A DNA stretch of 64,000 nt from Candidatus Desulfosporosinus nitrosoreducens. Its GTDB lineage: Bacteria > Bacillota > Desulfitobacteriia > Desulfitobacteriales > Desulfitobacteriaceae. Position 1 is the stretch's first letter. Every line of letters begins with the position of its first letter. Shown here piece after piece: positions 17,385-25,300 of this stretch. The translations under genes and the position numbers were made by a program. The notes beneath the pieces are model-generated. The model made no database searches, had not been told where the DNA came from, and saw only the letters and a list, made by a program, of their open reading frames with translations. Location: contig NZ_JAVHUW010000045.1 of NCBI RefSeq assembly GCF_030954495.1, forward strand, positions 1-64,000, written 5' to 3'.

Positions 17385-18860
17385 ATGCAAACTATAGCCG
17401 ATAATGAATACAAACTTTATATTGACGGCAAATGGGTTGACGCTCAGGACGGGAAAAATTTCAAAGCTATTTGCCCCGCTAATGGCGAAGTGCTGGCAAC
17501 TTGTGCTGACGCCAGCCGACAAGATGTAGACGATGCGGTAAAAGCAGCCTGGAGAGCCTGGGAAACTTGGAAAGATATCAGCCCTCAAGAGCGGTCCGGG
17601 ATGTTGCTGAAAATTGCCGATCTGATCGATCAAAATGCCGAGAGACTGGCTATGATTGAAACCTTGGATAACGGTAAGCCGCTCCGGGAGACTATGGGGA
17701 TCGACGTTCCTTTGACTTCCGATCATTTCCGTTATTTTGCCGCCGCTATTCGGACAGAAGAAGGCGAGGCGGTAATGATCGACAAGAACACTTTGAGTAT
17801 TATTCTCCGAGAGCCCCTTGGAGTGGTCGGTCAAATCATTCCCTGGAATTTCCCGCTGTTAATGGGTGCCTGGAAAATAGCCCCGGTTTTGGCGGCGGGT
17901 TGTTGTACAGTAATCAAACCATCCAGCTACACATCTCTTAGCCTTTTGGAGCTGGCTAAAATTATTGACCAGGTCCTTCCGCCCGGCGTCGTTAATGTAA
18001 TTACCGGACGCGGCTCAGGTGCCGGCAATTACATGCTGGAGAATCCCGGCTTCCGGAAATTAGCATTTACCGGTTCAACGGACGTTGGCTACACCATCGC
18101 AGACGCCGCTGCGAAAAAACTGATTCCGGCAACCTTAGAACTGGGCGGAAAGTCGGCGAATATTTATTTCCCGGATTGTCCGTGGGAGAAAGCGATTGAA
18201 GGCTTGCAGATCGGTATATTATTCAACCAAGGTCAGGTTTGCTGTGCCGGTTCTCGCGTCTTTGTACATGAAGATATTTACGATAAGTTTGTCGCGGAAG
18301 CCGTCGCTGCTTTCAATAAAGTAAAGGTCGGTTTTCCTTGGGAAAAAGATACCCAATTAGGTTCCCTGATCTATGAAGCCCATTTGCAAGCTGTCTTAAT
18401 GTGTGTTGAGAACGGTCAGAAAGAAGGAGCCAAGGTTGCCTGCGGCGGTTATAGAATTACAGAGAATGGTTTAGACAAGGGTTGTTTTATGGCTCCAACC
18501 TTGCTCGTCGATGTTGATAACAAGATGAGAGTTGCTCAGGAGGAAATCTTTGGGCCGGTTGCCGTGGTCATCAAATTTAAAACCGAAGAAGAAGTGATTG
18601 CCATGGCTAATGACAGCGAGTTCGGTTTAGGCGGAGCGGTTTGGACGAAAGATATTAACCGGGCTTTCCGCGTAGCCAACGCCATCCAGACCGGCCGCAT
18701 GTGGATCAACAATTACAACAACCTGCCGGCTCATGCTCCATTTGGCGGTTATAAAAAATCCGGCATTGGCCGGGAAACTCATAAAGTGATCCTGGAACAT
18801 TATACCCAGATGAAAAACATTTTCATGAGTCTAACCGAGGATAAAGCCGGCCTGTACTAA
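17385..18860 (+). CDS. NAD(P)-dependent aldehyde dehydrogenase
   Basis: The protein (491 residues) is a full-length aldehyde dehydrogenase. Visible are the 'PWNFPLLMGAWKIAPVLAAG' cofactor loop, 'FTGSTDVGY', 'LELGGKSANI' with the general-base glutamate, and the catalytic cysteine in 'NQGQVCCAGSR' (about residue 286). 'FGGYKKSGIGRE' near the end is typical of class 1/2 enzymes. It oxidises an aldehyde to the acid with NAD(P)+. The AcoR-like activator and the sigma-54 promoter suggest induction during alcohol, acetoin or acetaldehyde metabolism. A good AGAGGAGAG site precedes the ATG. It appears monocistronic. Confidence 0.93.
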   Translation: MQTIADNEYKLYIDGKWVDAQDGKNFKAICPANGEVLATCADASRQDVDDAVKAAWRAWETWKDISPQERSGMLLKIADLIDQNAERLAMIETLDNGKPLRETMGIDVPLTSDHFRYFAAAIRTEEGEAVMIDKNTLSIILREPLGVVGQIIPWNFPLLMGAWKIAPVLAAGCCTVIKPSSYTSLSLLELAKIIDQVLPPGVVNVITGRGSGAGNYMLENPGFRKLAFTGSTDVGYTIADAAAKKLIPATLELGGKSANIYFPDCPWEKAIEGLQIGILFNQGQVCCAGSRVFVHEDIYDKFVAEAVAAFNKVKVGFPWEKDTQLGSLIYEAHLQAVLMCVENGQKEGAKVACGGYRITENGLDKGCFMAPTLLVDVDNKMRVAQEEIFGPVAVVIKFKTEEEVIAMANDSEFGLGGAVWTKDINRAFRVANAIQTGRMWINNYNNLPAHAPFGGYKKSGIGRETHKVILEHYTQMKNIFMSLTEDKAGLY

Positions 18861-18977
18861 AGGCTGGTAAGCCCCCGGGTTAATAATCAATCTGACTATA
18901 CCCGGAAGATTTGCTGAATTGTAGTCAGAGAAAAGTAAAAAAATATGATTAGTTGTGGAGATTACCATATTTCAAAA

Positions 18978-19013
18978 ATTAAGCTCTTGCGCAGTTAAGA
19001 GCTTAATTTTTTT
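18978..19013 (+). terminator. Terminator of aldehyde dehydrogenase
   Basis: ATTAAGCTCTT and AAGAGCTTAAT form an 11-base perfect stem followed by TTTTTTT. Confidence 0.85.
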
Positions 19014-19173
19014 GGCATTTATCATGTTTATCCTCAATAAAGACTTTCACGCTTAGTCTATAGTCTAAAACTACGGCATATCATGTACAACGTTGGGTTA
19101 TCTGGTGTTGGTTTATGTTCGTTTATGCTGGATGGATTATAGTTTTATGATTGAAAGGATTATAAATATAGAA

Positions 19174-20439
19174 ATGAAAAATTTCAAACATCCAAAAACA
19201 TCACGCCAAGAAGCCTTAAGGCTTATCCTCGATCGATCTCGTTTCCAATCCCGTGTGGAAATATTGCCTGTGCGAGAAGCGCTTGGAAGGGTGACCGCTC
19301 AAGAAGTGCTTGCTGTAAACACTTTGCCTAACAGCCCTGTCAGCAGGATGGATGGCATTGCCATTAAATTTGCGAATCTCAGTGGAGAATTGTCAAATTC
19401 CTGTAATTGGAGGTATGGTGCGGATTATGTTTTTTGCAATACTGGAGTGGGAATTCCAGGTGATTTTGACACGGTGATATTGATCGAAGATGTAGAAATA
19501 GATGAGACAGGTGAATTAAGGATTTTAAGCATTCCTCAAGCGGGTCAGTATATCCGTCCTGCCGGCGAAATAATGCGGGCCGGCGACGTTTTAGTTCCCG
19601 AGTATTCTTGTCTCAGCCCGCTTCATCTGGGGCTTTTATCTACAGGCGGCGCAGATGAAATTCCTGTCTTAAGCAAACCTAGAGTTGCTGTTCTTCCCAC
19701 CGGAAATGAACTGGTGCCGGTTGGGTCCAAACCACCGCGCGGTAAAACTGTGGAATCTAACGGTATCATGATGGAAGCACAAATAAAAATCATGGGCGGA
19801 GAACCGCATCTTTATCCTATTATCCGTGACGATCCGAATGAGTTGGTTAAAGCCCTGCGTGACGCCTTAGCCTGGGCCGATATGGTTATTCTTAACGGAG
19901 GTTCTTCCAAAGGTACGGATGACAGGGCTCTTGAAGTCTTGGAGACGGTCGGTGAAATCTTGGTCTATGAAATGAATTCCGGTCCTGGTAAACATACTAC
20001 CTTGACCATCGCCGGCTCTAAACCCATTGTGGGTACGGTAGGACCGACAATAGGAGCTGTCTATGCTATGGAATGGTTTGTAAGACCTTTAATTTGTAAG
20101 TATCTTTTTCAGCCAATGATCGAACCGGAACGGCTGAAGGTAAAATTGCTGGATGATATTCCGGCGGCAATGGAATTTGCTTGGCTGGAGGTCCGGCAAA
20201 TTAACGGATTTTATGCGGCTAAACAAATAGGACGCCTGGCTCCCCTGTCCAGACAATTGCAGTCCAATGCCACTTTGATCATGTCAAAGGAAAGTAAAGG
20301 ATATAAAGCGGGAGAAATAGCTGAAGTAGAATTGCGCTGCGCCGACCTAGCCGCTCTTAATTCACCGCTTGCAAAAGCGGGAGTCTTAGAGCGGATTAGT
20401 CAGCGGATAAAACCTGACCGGTTAAGCCAATCATTCTAA
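19174..20439 (+). CDS. moeA: MoeA-like molybdopterin molybdenumtransferase
   Basis: This 421-residue MoeA-family protein inserts molybdate (or tungstate) into adenylated molybdopterin. Motifs seen are 'SPVSRMDGIAIK' (the MDG motif of domain 3), 'EDVEID', 'AVLPTGNELVP' and 'GGSSKGTDD', and the C-terminal beta-barrel domain is present. The start is uncertain: ATG 19174 gives the natural N-terminus but has no clear ribosome binding site; ATG 19147 or TTG 19093 are possible. The reading 'GGSSKGTDD' departs from the commoner GGxSxGxxD, as in the tungsten/molybdenum-specific paralogues of anaerobes. It begins the molybdenum supply cluster. Confidence 0.9.
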   Translation: MKNFKHPKTSRQEALRLILDRSRFQSRVEILPVREALGRVTAQEVLAVNTLPNSPVSRMDGIAIKFANLSGELSNSCNWRYGADYVFCNTGVGIPGDFDTVILIEDVEIDETGELRILSIPQAGQYIRPAGEIMRAGDVLVPEYSCLSPLHLGLLSTGGADEIPVLSKPRVAVLPTGNELVPVGSKPPRGKTVESNGIMMEAQIKIMGGEPHLYPIIRDDPNELVKALRDALAWADMVILNGGSSKGTDDRALEVLETVGEILVYEMNSGPGKHTTLTIAGSKPIVGTVGPTIGAVYAMEWFVRPLICKYLFQPMIEPERLKVKLLDDIPAAMEFAWLEVRQINGFYAAKQIGRLAPLSRQLQSNATLIMSKESKGYKAGEIAEVELRCADLAALNSPLAKAGVLERISQRIKPDRLSQSF

Positions 20440-20522
20440 AGGAAATATATGCATAAATTTATATAAAATGAAAATCATAATAATTGAAACCAGTTTCAGT
20501 AAGCGATAGGGGGAACAGCATA

Positions 20523-20729
20523 ATGCAATTGTCAACGCGAAATCAGCTTAAAGGTAAGATTACAGAGGTGAAGAAAGGTCCGGTCTCTACTGAAGTAACC
20601 ATGGATATCGGTGGTCAAGCAATGGTAGTTGCCTCGATAACAACCGGGTCAGCGGATAGGATGGGACTTAAAGTTGATGATACAGTTACGGCGCTAATTA
20701 AAGCAAGCTCTGTCATGATAATGAAATAA
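20523..20729 (+). CDS. Mop-type molbindin
   Basis: The protein (68 residues from ATG 20523) is a single molybdate-binding Mop/TOBE domain: 'LSTRNQLKGKITEVKKGPVS', 'VTMDIGGQAMVVASITTGSA' and 'ALIKASSVMI' are the family strands. Molbindins assemble into rings that store molybdate or tungstate in the cytoplasm. I placed the start after the AGGGGGA site; the longer frame adds a non-homologous N-terminus. It lies between moeA and the first mod operon. Confidence 0.92.
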   Translation: MQLSTRNQLKGKITEVKKGPVSTEVTMDIGGQAMVVASITTGSADRMGLKVDDTVTALIKASSVMIMK

Positions 20730-20745
20730 TGCAATAGAGACTGAT

Positions 20746-20785
20746 GGCCTGCACTTAACCTGAAAAGTTTGGTGGCAGGCCTTTA
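20746..20785 (+). terminator. Terminator after molbindin
   Basis: GGCCTGC and GCAGGCC pair around a loop and are followed by TTTAAAATT, just past the molbindin stop. Confidence 0.65.
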
Positions 20786-20875
20786 AAATTCAGCATTTTT
20801 CTTTAGATTTTTTAGCATGTCTAAAAATAATATTGGTAATGTGTTAGGACATATCGTATAATAACGTTGTGGTTG

Positions 20876-20957
20876 AGTTATGTTAGTTTAAGATAGGTCT
20901 TATTAGGTCTGACGCTTTTGGTGCAGGTTTAATAAATCTAATATAACTAACATAACT
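20876..20957 (+). promoter_or_regulatory. Long-range inverted repeat upstream of modA1
   Basis: AGTTATGTTAGTT (20876-20888) recurs as its exact complement AACTAACATAACT (20945-20957) with 56 bases between. Just upstream, ATCGTATAATAACG resembles a ModE-type half-site pair. The repeat could be a dual operator for a molybdate-responsive repressor or an mRNA leader stem. It lies within 125 bases of the modA1 start. Confidence 0.55.
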
Positions 20958-20998
20958 GACATATCAATGCATAGAAAAATATAAAAGGAGGAGTTTAA

Positions 20999-21805
20999 AT
21001 GAAAAAAACTTCGTGGTCATTCGTGCTCTGTATTCTAATGGTTCTGTCTCTTGTCGGTTGTGGCGCAGGAAATGCCGCTCAACCCCCCGCGAACACCGCC
21101 CAAACTAAACCTACGGAAATCACGGTGTCGGCCGCGGCGAGCTTGCAAAACTCATTGGATGAAGTTAAAAAAGCTTACGAGCAGAAAAATTCCAATATCA
21201 AACTGACAATTAACTATGGTGCTTCGGGTACGCTTCAACAACAAATAGAACAAGGTGCTCCGGTTGACCTCTTCATCTCTGCAGGAAAGGCCCAAGTGGA
21301 CGCTTTGGAACAAAAAAATCTGACCGATAAAAGCAGCAGAATTGACTTATTGGGAAATGATTTAGTACTTATTACCGGGAAAGACAACACTAAAGTGACC
21401 ACCCTTGATGATCTGACTAAATCAACGGTTGGGCATATCAGCATTGGTACCCCCAAGTCTGTACCTGCCGGGCAATATGCTCAAGAAGCTTTAACAAATC
21501 TCAAACTTTGGGATGCTTTACAACCAAAATTGGTAATGGCCAAAGATGTAACTTCAGTTCTGAATTATGTTGAAACAGGGAATGCTGATGCAGGATTTGT
21601 CTATAAATCAGACGCTCAAAGTTCCACAAAAGTTAAAGTTGTGGAAGCGGTTCCGGCGAACAGCTATAAACCCGTTGTTTATCCGGCCGCTATTATTGCA
21701 GCAACTAAAAACAAACAAGCTGCTGAAGATTTTCTTAAGTACTTACAAGGTGCAGATGCCCAAAAGGTATTTGAAAAATATGGCTTTAAATCTTTAGCAA
21801 AATAA
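20999..21805 (+). CDS. modA: Molybdate/tungstate-binding lipoprotein (first system)
   Basis: This 268-residue substrate-binding protein has a lipoprotein signal with lipobox 'LVGC' (cysteine about residue 20). Hallmarks of ModA are 'ITVSAAASLQNSLDE', 'NYGASGTLQQQIEQGAPVDL' and 'YVETGNADAGFVYKSDA'. It captures molybdate (or tungstate) outside the membrane for ModB/ModC. AAGGAGGAG lies upstream of the ATG. It is the first gene of modABC and differs from ModA2 (25301) in sequence and regulation. Confidence 0.93.
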   Translation: MKKTSWSFVLCILMVLSLVGCGAGNAAQPPANTAQTKPTEITVSAAASLQNSLDEVKKAYEQKNSNIKLTINYGASGTLQQQIEQGAPVDLFISAGKAQVDALEQKNLTDKSSRIDLLGNDLVLITGKDNTKVTTLDDLTKSTVGHISIGTPKSVPAGQYAQEALTNLKLWDALQPKLVMAKDVTSVLNYVETGNADAGFVYKSDAQSSTKVKVVEAVPANSYKPVVYPAAIIAATKNKQAAEDFLKYLQGADAQKVFEKYGFKSLAK

Positions 21806-21826
21806 TTTGCTTCCGGGGGAGCCCCT

Positions 21827-22513
21827 ATGGAATTTAGTTTTATACCGATTATTCTATCTTTAAAGGTTGCTTTTGCGTCCGTTGTTATTGTCGCTTGCTC
21901 GTCGATACCGGTAGCTGCTATCATGGCTAAGCGGGAGTTCCTGGGTAAGGATGTGGTTGAGTCAATCATCACCTTGCCCTTGGTTCTCCCCCCTTCGGTA
22001 GTTGGCTTTATGCTGCTCTTGTTCTTTGGCAAGAACGGTCCCGCAGGTAAGCTGCTGGAGCAATGGTTTAATATTAGAATTGTCTTTTCTTTAACAGGAG
22101 CAGTGATAGCCGCTGCTGTTGTTTCTTTTCCTTTAATGTATCAGTCTGTAAAAGTTGCCATTGAAAATGTGGATCGCAATCTTGAAAAGGCTGCCCGTAC
22201 TTTAGGTGCGAGCGAATTCAGGGTGTTCTTTACCATAACTCTTCCCTTGGCTTGGAATGGTATTCTAGCCGGTCTTGTTTTGGCTTTTGCCCGCTCTCTG
22301 GGTGAATTTGGTGCGACGCTGATGATCGCGGGAAATATTCCCGGTAAGACCCAGACGATGCCTATTGCCATATACTTTGACAATGATGCGGGAGACACAT
22401 GGCAAGCGAGCATACTGGTTATAATTATGACTGTCTTTAGCTTCTTGGTAATTTATGGCTTGAATCGTTGGGGAAAACGCTCCAAGCATCACTTGAAGGG
22501 AGAGGGCAAGTAA
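21827..22513 (+). CDS. modB: Molybdate ABC permease (first system)
   Basis: The permease (228 residues, five or six helices) carries the cytoplasmic ABC-contact loop 'AARTLGASEFRVFFTITLPL'. 'LPLVLPPSVVGFMLLLFFGK' is typical of ModB. It forms a homodimer channel driven by ModC1. A GGGGGAG site precedes the ATG, 21 bases after modA. Its TAATG overlap with modC implies translational coupling. Confidence 0.93.
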   Translation: MEFSFIPIILSLKVAFASVVIVACSSIPVAAIMAKREFLGKDVVESIITLPLVLPPSVVGFMLLLFFGKNGPAGKLLEQWFNIRIVFSLTGAVIAAAVVSFPLMYQSVKVAIENVDRNLEKAARTLGASEFRVFFTITLPLAWNGILAGLVLAFARSLGEFGATLMIAGNIPGKTQTMPIAIYFDNDAGDTWQASILVIIMTVFSFLVIYGLNRWGKRSKHHLKGEGK

Positions 22514-23184
22514 TGTTCAAGGCCAATTTTAAAAAAAAATTGCCTACCTTTGAGCTGAATGTGGATATTACCTTGGATCAGGGTATTCTGGCCCTCGTTG
22601 GACATTCGGGTGCCGGAAAAACGACAATTTTGCAATGCGTGGCGGGGCTTCAGACACCGTCTTGGGGAGAAATCAATATCGGCGGTAAGGTTGTTTTTTC
22701 CTCCGAGCTCGGTACGAATGTTCCCATTCGAAACCGCCGCATAGGATATGTTTTTCAGGACTATGCTCTTTTTCCCCATATGACGGTTGAGAAGAATGTA
22801 TTGTATGGGAAACCTAAGAAGGGCAGCGCCTCGGATAAGGTCCTTACAGTTTTGTCAGTCTTGGAGATGCTTAAAATTGACCATCTTCGCAACCGATATC
22901 CCCATCAGATTTCAGGCGGAGAAAAACAGAGGGTTGCTCTCGCCCGTGCTTTAATGACCGAACCTGAGCTCTTGCTGCTGGATGAACCCCTCTCCGCGTT
23001 AGATCAGGAGACGCGGGGCACCCTTCAGCAAGAGCTGCTCAAAGTTCAAGCGCAGTGGCAGATTCCCTTTGTTTTAGTTACCCATGACCTCCAGGAAGCG
23101 GAAATGCTGGGAGACCAAATTATTAAATTGGACCAGGGCAGGCAAGAACTGGTCAGAAAGCTTGATAAGGCACAATTATCTTGA
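22513..23184 (+). CDS. modC: Molybdate ABC ATPase, short form (first system)
   Basis: This 223-residue ATPase has Walker A 'GHSGAGKTT', Q-loop 'YVFQDYALFPHM', signature 'SGGEKQRVALARAL' and Walker B 'LLLLDEPLSALD'. It ends right after the ATPase domain and lacks the C-terminal TOBE/Mop regulatory domain of E. coli ModC, so it probably lacks trans-inhibition by molybdate through that domain. The ATG at 22513 overlaps the modB stop. Confidence 0.92.
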   Translation: MFKANFKKKLPTFELNVDITLDQGILALVGHSGAGKTTILQCVAGLQTPSWGEINIGGKVVFSSELGTNVPIRNRRIGYVFQDYALFPHMTVEKNVLYGKPKKGSASDKVLTVLSVLEMLKIDHLRNRYPHQISGGEKQRVALARALMTEPELLLLDEPLSALDQETRGTLQQELLKVQAQWQIPFVLVTHDLQEAEMLGDQIIKLDQGRQELVRKLDKAQLS

Positions 23185-23228
23185 TAAAAGCCCATAGGGC
23201 CTAATGGATGACAAGTGAATAATCTAAT

Positions 23229-23344
23229 TCTCCGAGCCAGGATGACCTAAAGATCAATCCACGGTCACTGGACAGGGCTTTCCAGGTCCTCAGGGTATTC
23301 CCGGAAACAGGTATGCCTTCACATTCTGAAAAGGAGTAGCACAG
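23229..23344 (+). ncRNA. Moco/Tuco-type riboswitch upstream of second mod operon
   Basis: This leader contains sequence blocks I recognise as the Moco RNA motif: TCCGAGCC near the 5' end, GACC/GGTC pairing, CTGGACAGGG, TTCCAGGTCCTCAGGG, GGAAACAGGTATGCC and AAAAGGAG at the 3' end, whose GGAG can pair with the 5' CTCC. Moco RNAs sense the molybdenum cofactor, and a variant is assigned to the tungsten cofactor. A small hairpin (ATAGAC/GTCTAT) and a terminator follow at once. The downstream genes are modB2-modC2-modA2-modD, a classic target. Recognition is from memory. Confidence 0.85.
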
Positions 23345-23370
23345 ATAGACTGGGACGCCGGTCTATTTCA

Positions 23371-23397
23371 GGCTCCCTTTAGGGAGCCTTGTTCTTT
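23371..23397 (+). terminator. Riboswitch terminator
   Basis: GGCTCCC-TTTA-GGGAGCC is a perfect stem followed by TTGTTCTTT, right behind the Moco-type aptamer. It is the probable OFF structure. A further stem (CCGCT...AGCGG, about 23400-23455) lies between it and the permease gene. Confidence 0.8.
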
Positions 23398-23515
23398 ATC
23401 CGCTGACTAATCCGCTTTAAGACTCCCACTCCCGCTTCGGCAAACGGTGGGTTAAGGAGCGGCTAAGTTATCAAAAAGCAAAGGGGGGCATTGAGGTTTA
23501 GAAAATTTAAAAGAA

Positions 23516-24190
23516 CTGGACTTTTCTCCCTTGTTGATCTCCGTGCGAGCTGCTATTTTAGCGACAGTTGTTACTTTCTTTTTGGGAATTACCGCCGCCT
23601 ATTTTGTTTCAAGGTATAGAGGGAATCTTAAAGGATTGATTGATGGCATCTTTACGCTGCCCTTGGTTTTGCCGCCAACCGTCGTTGGTTTCTTGCTTCT
23701 TTTGTTGTTTGGAAAAAATGGCCCTTTGGGCAAACTTTTAATGACGATTGGCAAGAGTGTTATATTTTCTTGGCCGGCAACAGTTATAGCGGCTTCCGTT
23801 GTTGCCTTTCCCTTAATGTATCGTACGGTAAGAAGCGCCTTTGAACAAATTGATCAAACCCTTATCTACGCGGCACGCACTCTAGGTGTTTCTGAGTGGA
23901 AAATCTTTTGGAAAATAATGATTCCCCTCGCTTGGCCCGGTGTGGCCGCCGGGACGGTATTGGCCTTCGCCAGGGCTTTAGGCGATTTTGGAGCGACCCT
24001 GATGATTGGCGGCAATATACCCGGCGAAACCTTGACAATTCCCGCTGCCATCTTTTTTGCTGCCGAAGGAGGAGACATGGGTAAAGCTTTATTATGGGTT
24101 ATACTTATTTTCCTTATTTCCTTAATTGTTATGATCCTGATGAATTACTGGGCTGATTCTCAGCACAAGATTGGCAGTAGCCAACGATAG
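23516..24190 (+). CDS. modB: Molybdate/tungstate ABC permease (second system), unusual start
   Basis: The permease is full length (224 residues if counted from 23516) with 'LPLVLPPTVVGFLLLLLFGK' and the contact loop 'AARTLGVSEWKIFWKIMIPL'. Alignment with ModB1 (MEFS...) places the N-terminus at 'LDFSPLLISVRAAI', whose first codon is CTG at 23516. The frame is open only from 23495 (TGA at 23492) and has no ATG or GTG before the conserved region. The alternatives are CTG 23516 or TTG 23531. A G-rich AAAGGGGGG site lies at 23481-23489, too far for either. Start assignment is open; the protein itself is clear. Confidence 0.88.
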   Translation: MDFSPLLISVRAAILATVVTFFLGITAAYFVSRYRGNLKGLIDGIFTLPLVLPPTVVGFLLLLLFGKNGPLGKLLMTIGKSVIFSWPATVIAASVVAFPLMYRTVRSAFEQIDQTLIYAARTLGVSEWKIFWKIMIPLAWPGVAAGTVLAFARALGDFGATLMIGGNIPGETLTIPAAIFFAAEGGDMGKALLWVILIFLISLIVMILMNYWADSQHKIGSSQR

Positions 24191-24198
24191 GAAACACT

Positions 24199-25260
24199 AT
24201 GGAATTATTCGTAGATATTCAAAAGAAATTTTCCGGATTCGAACTTAAGGTCGAGTTTGAGGCCGATCTGAAAGTGTTAGGCTTTTTAGGTGCTTCAGGT
24301 TCGGGGAAAAGCATGACGCTGCGCTGTGTTGCCGGTATTGAAACTCCGGATTGTGGTCGGATTGTGCTTAATGGCCGAACTTTGTATGATTCCCAAAAAG
24401 GAATAAATTTGCCTTGCCGTCAGAGAAGACTTGGCTATGTCTTTCAAAATTACGCCTTATTTCCCCATATGACAGTCGCGGAAAACATTGCTTTCGGACT
24501 TGGAGACAAGACACGCGCGGAGCGGAGGGACATAATTGAAAACATGGTGTCCATGACCAAAGTTGAGGGTTTGGAAAAAAGGTTTCCCGGCCAGCTTTCC
24601 GGAGGGCAGCAACAGCGAGTTGCTCTGGCCAGAGCTTTAGCCGTTGAGCCGCAGGCTTTGCTTCTGGATGAACCGTTCTCCGCACTTGATGACTATCTGA
24701 GAAGTTATCTTGTTAAACAGTTAAAAGAAATCCTTTCCGACTATCAGGGAGTTGCTTTGTTCGTAAGTCACAATATGGAAGAAATTTATAGCATTTCTGA
24801 TCAATTAATTATACTGTCATCAGGAAAAATCGAGGCGACAGGGCAAACTAAGGAAGTATTCATGTCTCCGCCTTCCCTTACGGCAGCCCAATTGACTGGG
24901 TGTCACAATGTTTCTCCTGCCAGGTACATATCAGTTTTTGAGCTGGAAGCCCTTCAGTGGGGCATAATCTTAAAAACTGGAGTTAAGCTTACACGTCAGA
25001 TTAAATATGTGGGTATTCGTGCCCATATGCTTGAAATTGCCTCAGGTAAAGAAGAAGAGAATGTGTTTAGTTGTTGGCTCGTTTCCACAGACGAGACTCC
25101 GTCCCGGGTGACGGTCTGTCTGTCTCTGGACGAAGAAAAGCGAGAGCAGGATAGCCGGCAAGTTCAGTGGGAAATCACAAAACAGTTGTGGGTAGAACTG
25201 AAAGATCGGCCACAGCCGTGGCGTCTGCATTTTAAGACAGAGAATTTAATTATTATTTAA
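24199..25260 (+). CDS. modC: Molybdate/tungstate ABC ATPase with C-terminal domain (second system)
   Basis: This 353-residue ATPase has Walker A 'GASGSGKSM', signature 'LSGGQQQRVALARAL' and Walker B 'LLLDEPFSALD'. Unlike ModC1 it continues about 120 residues past the ATPase domain with a TOBE-like region ('IKYVGIRAHMLEIA'), which may allow feedback by bound oxyanion. The ATG lies eight bases after the modB2 stop. The operon continues with modA2. Confidence 0.92.
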   Translation: MELFVDIQKKFSGFELKVEFEADLKVLGFLGASGSGKSMTLRCVAGIETPDCGRIVLNGRTLYDSQKGINLPCRQRRLGYVFQNYALFPHMTVAENIAFGLGDKTRAERRDIIENMVSMTKVEGLEKRFPGQLSGGQQQRVALARALAVEPQALLLDEPFSALDDYLRSYLVKQLKEILSDYQGVALFVSHNMEEIYSISDQLIILSSGKIEATGQTKEVFMSPPSLTAAQLTGCHNVSPARYISVFELEALQWGIILKTGVKLTRQIKYVGIRAHMLEIASGKEEENVFSCWLVSTDETPSRVTVCLSLDEEKREQDSRQVQWEITKQLWVELKDRPQPWRLHFKTENLIII

Positions 25261-25300
25261 CTTGAAATCTTAGATAGAGATAGAAGGAGGAATAAAGGCC

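Noticed and set aside
17238..17834. 198-codon minus-strand frame over the aldehyde dehydrogenase start
   Set aside because: It overlaps a clear conserved gene and has no homology-like motifs.
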